DNA of 8,072 nt from Deltaproteobacteria bacterium (GTDB taxonomy: Bacteria; Desulfobacterota; Desulfobacteria; Desulfobacterales; Desulfobacteraceae): contig JAFCZY010000090.1 of the NCBI GenBank assembly GCA_019314105.1, positions 1 through 8,072 of the forward strand, read 5' to 3'. Positions 6,613-8,072 of the stretch are shown here, one piece after another. Within the stretch, counting starts at the first letter, position 1; every line of letters starts with the position of its first letter. The position numbers and the translations under genes were made by a program. The notes beneath the pieces were generated by a model. It had not been told where the DNA came from and did no database searches. It worked only from the letters and a program-made list of their open reading frames with translations.

Positions 6613-6638
6613 ACAGTTTGAACTGTTTTTTCTTTTTT
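6613..6638 (+). terminator. Rho-independent terminator of the six-gene run
   Basis: The inverted repeat ACAGTTTGAACTGT (6613-6626) overlaps the start of a T-rich run (TTTTTTCTTTTTT) reaching 6638. It lies 16 bases after the last stop. The stem is short and AT-rich, but its position between convergent genes and its T-run support termination of + strand transcription. The opposite strand has no T-run beyond the hairpin. Confidence 0.7.
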
Positions 6639-6640
6639 AT

Positions 6641-6922
6641 CTAATATCTGATTTCAAATATTTCAAAATTGGATGACGCCTCTGCCTTTTCAGTCATGAC
6701 ATGTTCAACCTTTGATGCTACCGGCCCTTTATGGCACCACTCCATCATCTGGGTGACTGCCGATTGTTCTCCTTCGAAAACGGCTTCGACAGAGCCATTG
6801 GGTAAATTTTTAACATATCCTTTGATTCCAAGCCTGTCGGCCGTATCTTTGGTGTTGGCCCGAAAAAAAACGCCCTGAACTCTGCCTTTGACAATAACTT
6901 TAATTTGAATTTTTCCCGGCAT
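6641..6922 (-). CDS. acyP: Acylphosphatase, 93 aa
   Basis: A small cytoplasmic enzyme that hydrolyses acyl phosphates such as acetyl or carbamoyl phosphate to a carboxylate and phosphate. The family signature is complete: KGRVQGVFFRANTKDTA (12-28), with catalytic Arg21 and the phosphate-binding loop around 14-21, then GYVKNLPNGSVEAVFEG (35-51) with catalytic Asn39. The length of 93 residues is typical. The start is ATG with AGGAG at 6931-6935 (minus strand), inside the end of dinB. Its first 23 bases overlap the 3' end of dinB, so the two genes are probably co-transcribed and translationally coupled. The stop is TAG, two bases from the T-run of the converging terminator. Confidence 0.94.
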   Translation of the reverse strand: MPGKIQIKVIVKGRVQGVFFRANTKDTADRLGIKGYVKNLPNGSVEAVFEGEQSAVTQMMEWCHKGPVASKVEHVMTEKAEASSNFEIFEIRY

Positions 6923-8072
6923 CAGGTTTTCTCCTATAATTTATTTCGTTTAATGATGCTTTTTTAATGATATGGGTGCCAAATTTTTCCGATATCAAAT
7001 CCACAGCTGAATCCACCGACTCCCATTGTTTTTTCTGCCTGTCCAGGTCTTGAATCAACTGCATCTGGACCGGGGTGTTTTTATCTTTGAGTGCTGTGAC
7101 ACCCACACCCACCAATCTTATTCTCTTTTTTAACTGAATTTTTTTATACAGGGAAAGTGCTTCATTAAAAATAGCCGATGAAGAACAAATGGATGTATCC
7201 AGTTTTTTGCTCCTGGTGATTTGTGAAAAATCAGAGAACTTAAGCTTTATAACCACATTTTCACACACAAGATTTTTCTTTCTTAACTCTCTGCCGACAA
7301 TTTGAGATCTGTCCAGTATCATTTGTTTAATCGTTTCAAAATCAAAGATGTCTTTTGACAGGGTTGTTTCACTGGAAATGGATTTTCTCGTATAATTGGT
7401 TTCGACCTTTGACGGATCAATACCATTTGAAAGTTCTAACAGCTTTTGCCCCATTTTACCAAATTTCCGGGTTAATATGGGAAGGGAAAATTTATTGATA
7501 TCTCCCAGAGTTTTGATCTGTAATATCTTCATTATTTTCATTGTGCTTTTCCCAATTCCCGGCACTTTTTGGATGGGCAGGGAAAAAACAACGTCTTTTA
7601 CCTGGGATCTTTTAATAATGGTTATACCATCGGGTTTGTTCATATCTGATGCAATCTTGGAGAGAAATTTAAGCGGGGCAATCCCCACCGAGCAGGTTAA
7701 AGACAGTTCATTATATATCTGTTTTTTAATTGTACGGGCAATATCTTCCGGAGATCCGAACAGTCTTTCACACCCTTCAATATCAACATAAGCCTCATCA
7801 ATGGAAACCTGTTCCACCAGAGGGGAAAAATGTGACATAATTTCCATGATTTTTTTTGAATCGGCACGATATTTTTTCATATTTCCGGGAACAATAATCA
7901 GGTGATCACACTTTTGTTTTGCCTGGAATACCGGCATGGCTGACCCAATACCGAATTTTCTTGCTTCATAGCTTGCCGTTGCCACCACACTTCTTTTTGA
8001 ATTGCCTGATATGATGACAGGTTTATTTTTCAGGGTCGGGTTGTCTCTTTGTTCAACCGCCGCAAAGAATGC
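6900..8072 (-). CDS. dinB: DNA polymerase IV (Y-family), 5'-partial
   Basis: A translesion DNA polymerase. The frame is open to the right edge, and the first visible residues (AFFAAVEQRDNP) align just after the MD-type start of the family. About 10 residues, including the first catalytic Asp, therefore lie outside the window. About 390 residues are visible. Seen within it are VVATASYEARKFGI (palm/fingers), the second catalytic site SIDEAY (about 7788-7805, minus), SVGIAPLKFLSKIASDM and a helix-hairpin-helix VPGIGKSTMKIM in the thumb. The little-finger domain runs from about SSETTL onward. A weak clamp-binding-like stretch (VQMQLIQD) sits where relatives carry QLSLF, about 50 residues from the end. 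The apparent GTG start at 7988 is internal, so the gene should not be started there. The promoter is off the window. Confidence 0.95.
   Translation of the reverse strand, partial: AFFAAVEQRDNPTLKNKPVIISGNSKRSVVATASYEARKFGIGSAMPVFQAKQKCDHLIIVPGNMKKYRADSKKIMEIMSHFSPLVEQVSIDEAYVDIEGCERLFGSPEDIARTIKKQIYNELSLTCSVGIAPLKFLSKIASDMNKPDGITIIKRSQVKDVVFSLPIQKVPGIGKSTMKIMKILQIKTLGDINKFSLPILTRKFGKMGQKLLELSNGIDPSKVETNYTRKSISSETTLSKDIFDFETIKQMILDRSQIVGRELRKKNLVCENVVIKLKFSDFSQITRSKKLDTSICSSSAIFNEALSLYKKIQLKKRIRLVGVGVTALKDKNTPVQMQLIQDLDRQKKQWESVDSAVDLISEKFGTHIIKKASLNEINYRRKPDAGKNSN
6931..6935 (-). promoter_or_regulatory. acyP ribosome binding site inside dinB
   Basis: AGGAG on the minus strand lies 8 bases before the acyP ATG and within the last codons of dinB. 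This fits translational coupling of the overlapping pair. Confidence 0.65.

Noticed and set aside
7396..7791. Plus-strand open frame of 131 codons opposite dinB
   Set aside because: It is a shadow of the strongly supported dinB frame, with no ribosome site or family motif.
1..8072. CRISPR arrays, tRNA or rRNA genes, insertion sequences, phage genes
   Set aside because: No regularly spaced repeats, cloverleaf-like segments, transposase motifs or terminal inverted repeats were seen on either strand.

Overview
The window looks like part of a chromosome from a sulfate-reducing Desulfobacterota, probably Desulfobacterales. This rests on gene content (a sigma-54 activator beside a TauE/SafE permease, a cytidylate-kinase-like fusion protein and several universal-stress-protein genes), moderate GC, and AT-rich intergenic DNA. 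The taxon is an inference, because no rRNA or marker gene is present.

Layout. Positions 1-1250 (+) hold the remains of an NtrC-family sigma-54 response regulator. It enters from the left edge, is interrupted by an in-frame TAG at 941-943, and changes reading frame near 1100-1118, which separates it from its Fis-type DNA-binding tail (ends at 1250). Positions 1251-1483 are a non-coding control region. It has the order expected of a sigma-54 promoter: a long dyad (1334-1360), an IHF-like site (1387-1399) and a -24/-12-like element (1418-1433).

Positions 1484-6597 (+) are a tight six-gene run with gaps of 14-34 bases: a single-domain Usp-like protein (GTG start), a 502-residue protein joining a cytidylate-kinase-like domain, a BON-like segment, a Usp-like segment and two C-terminal membrane helices, a TauE/SafE permease, a stand-alone CheY-like receiver (GTG start), and two tandem Usp-like proteins. 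A Rho-independent terminator (6613-6638) closes the run. Converging on it from the right are acyP (acylphosphatase) and dinB (DNA polymerase IV, cut by the right edge). These two overlap by 23 bases.

Reading of the whole. The six genes probably form one regulated unit around an anion permease, possibly for sulfite or another sulfur oxyanion. The permease has nucleotide-binding and stress-type accessory proteins and a phosphorylatable receiver, and the unit is probably driven by sigma-54 and the adjacent activator. I do not know of an experimentally defined function for this combination. It is the best candidate here for an undescribed system. The broken state of the adjacent activator is the main puzzle: pseudogene, sequencing error, or (less likely) amber recoding. 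The acyP-dinB pair looks like ordinary housekeeping DNA.
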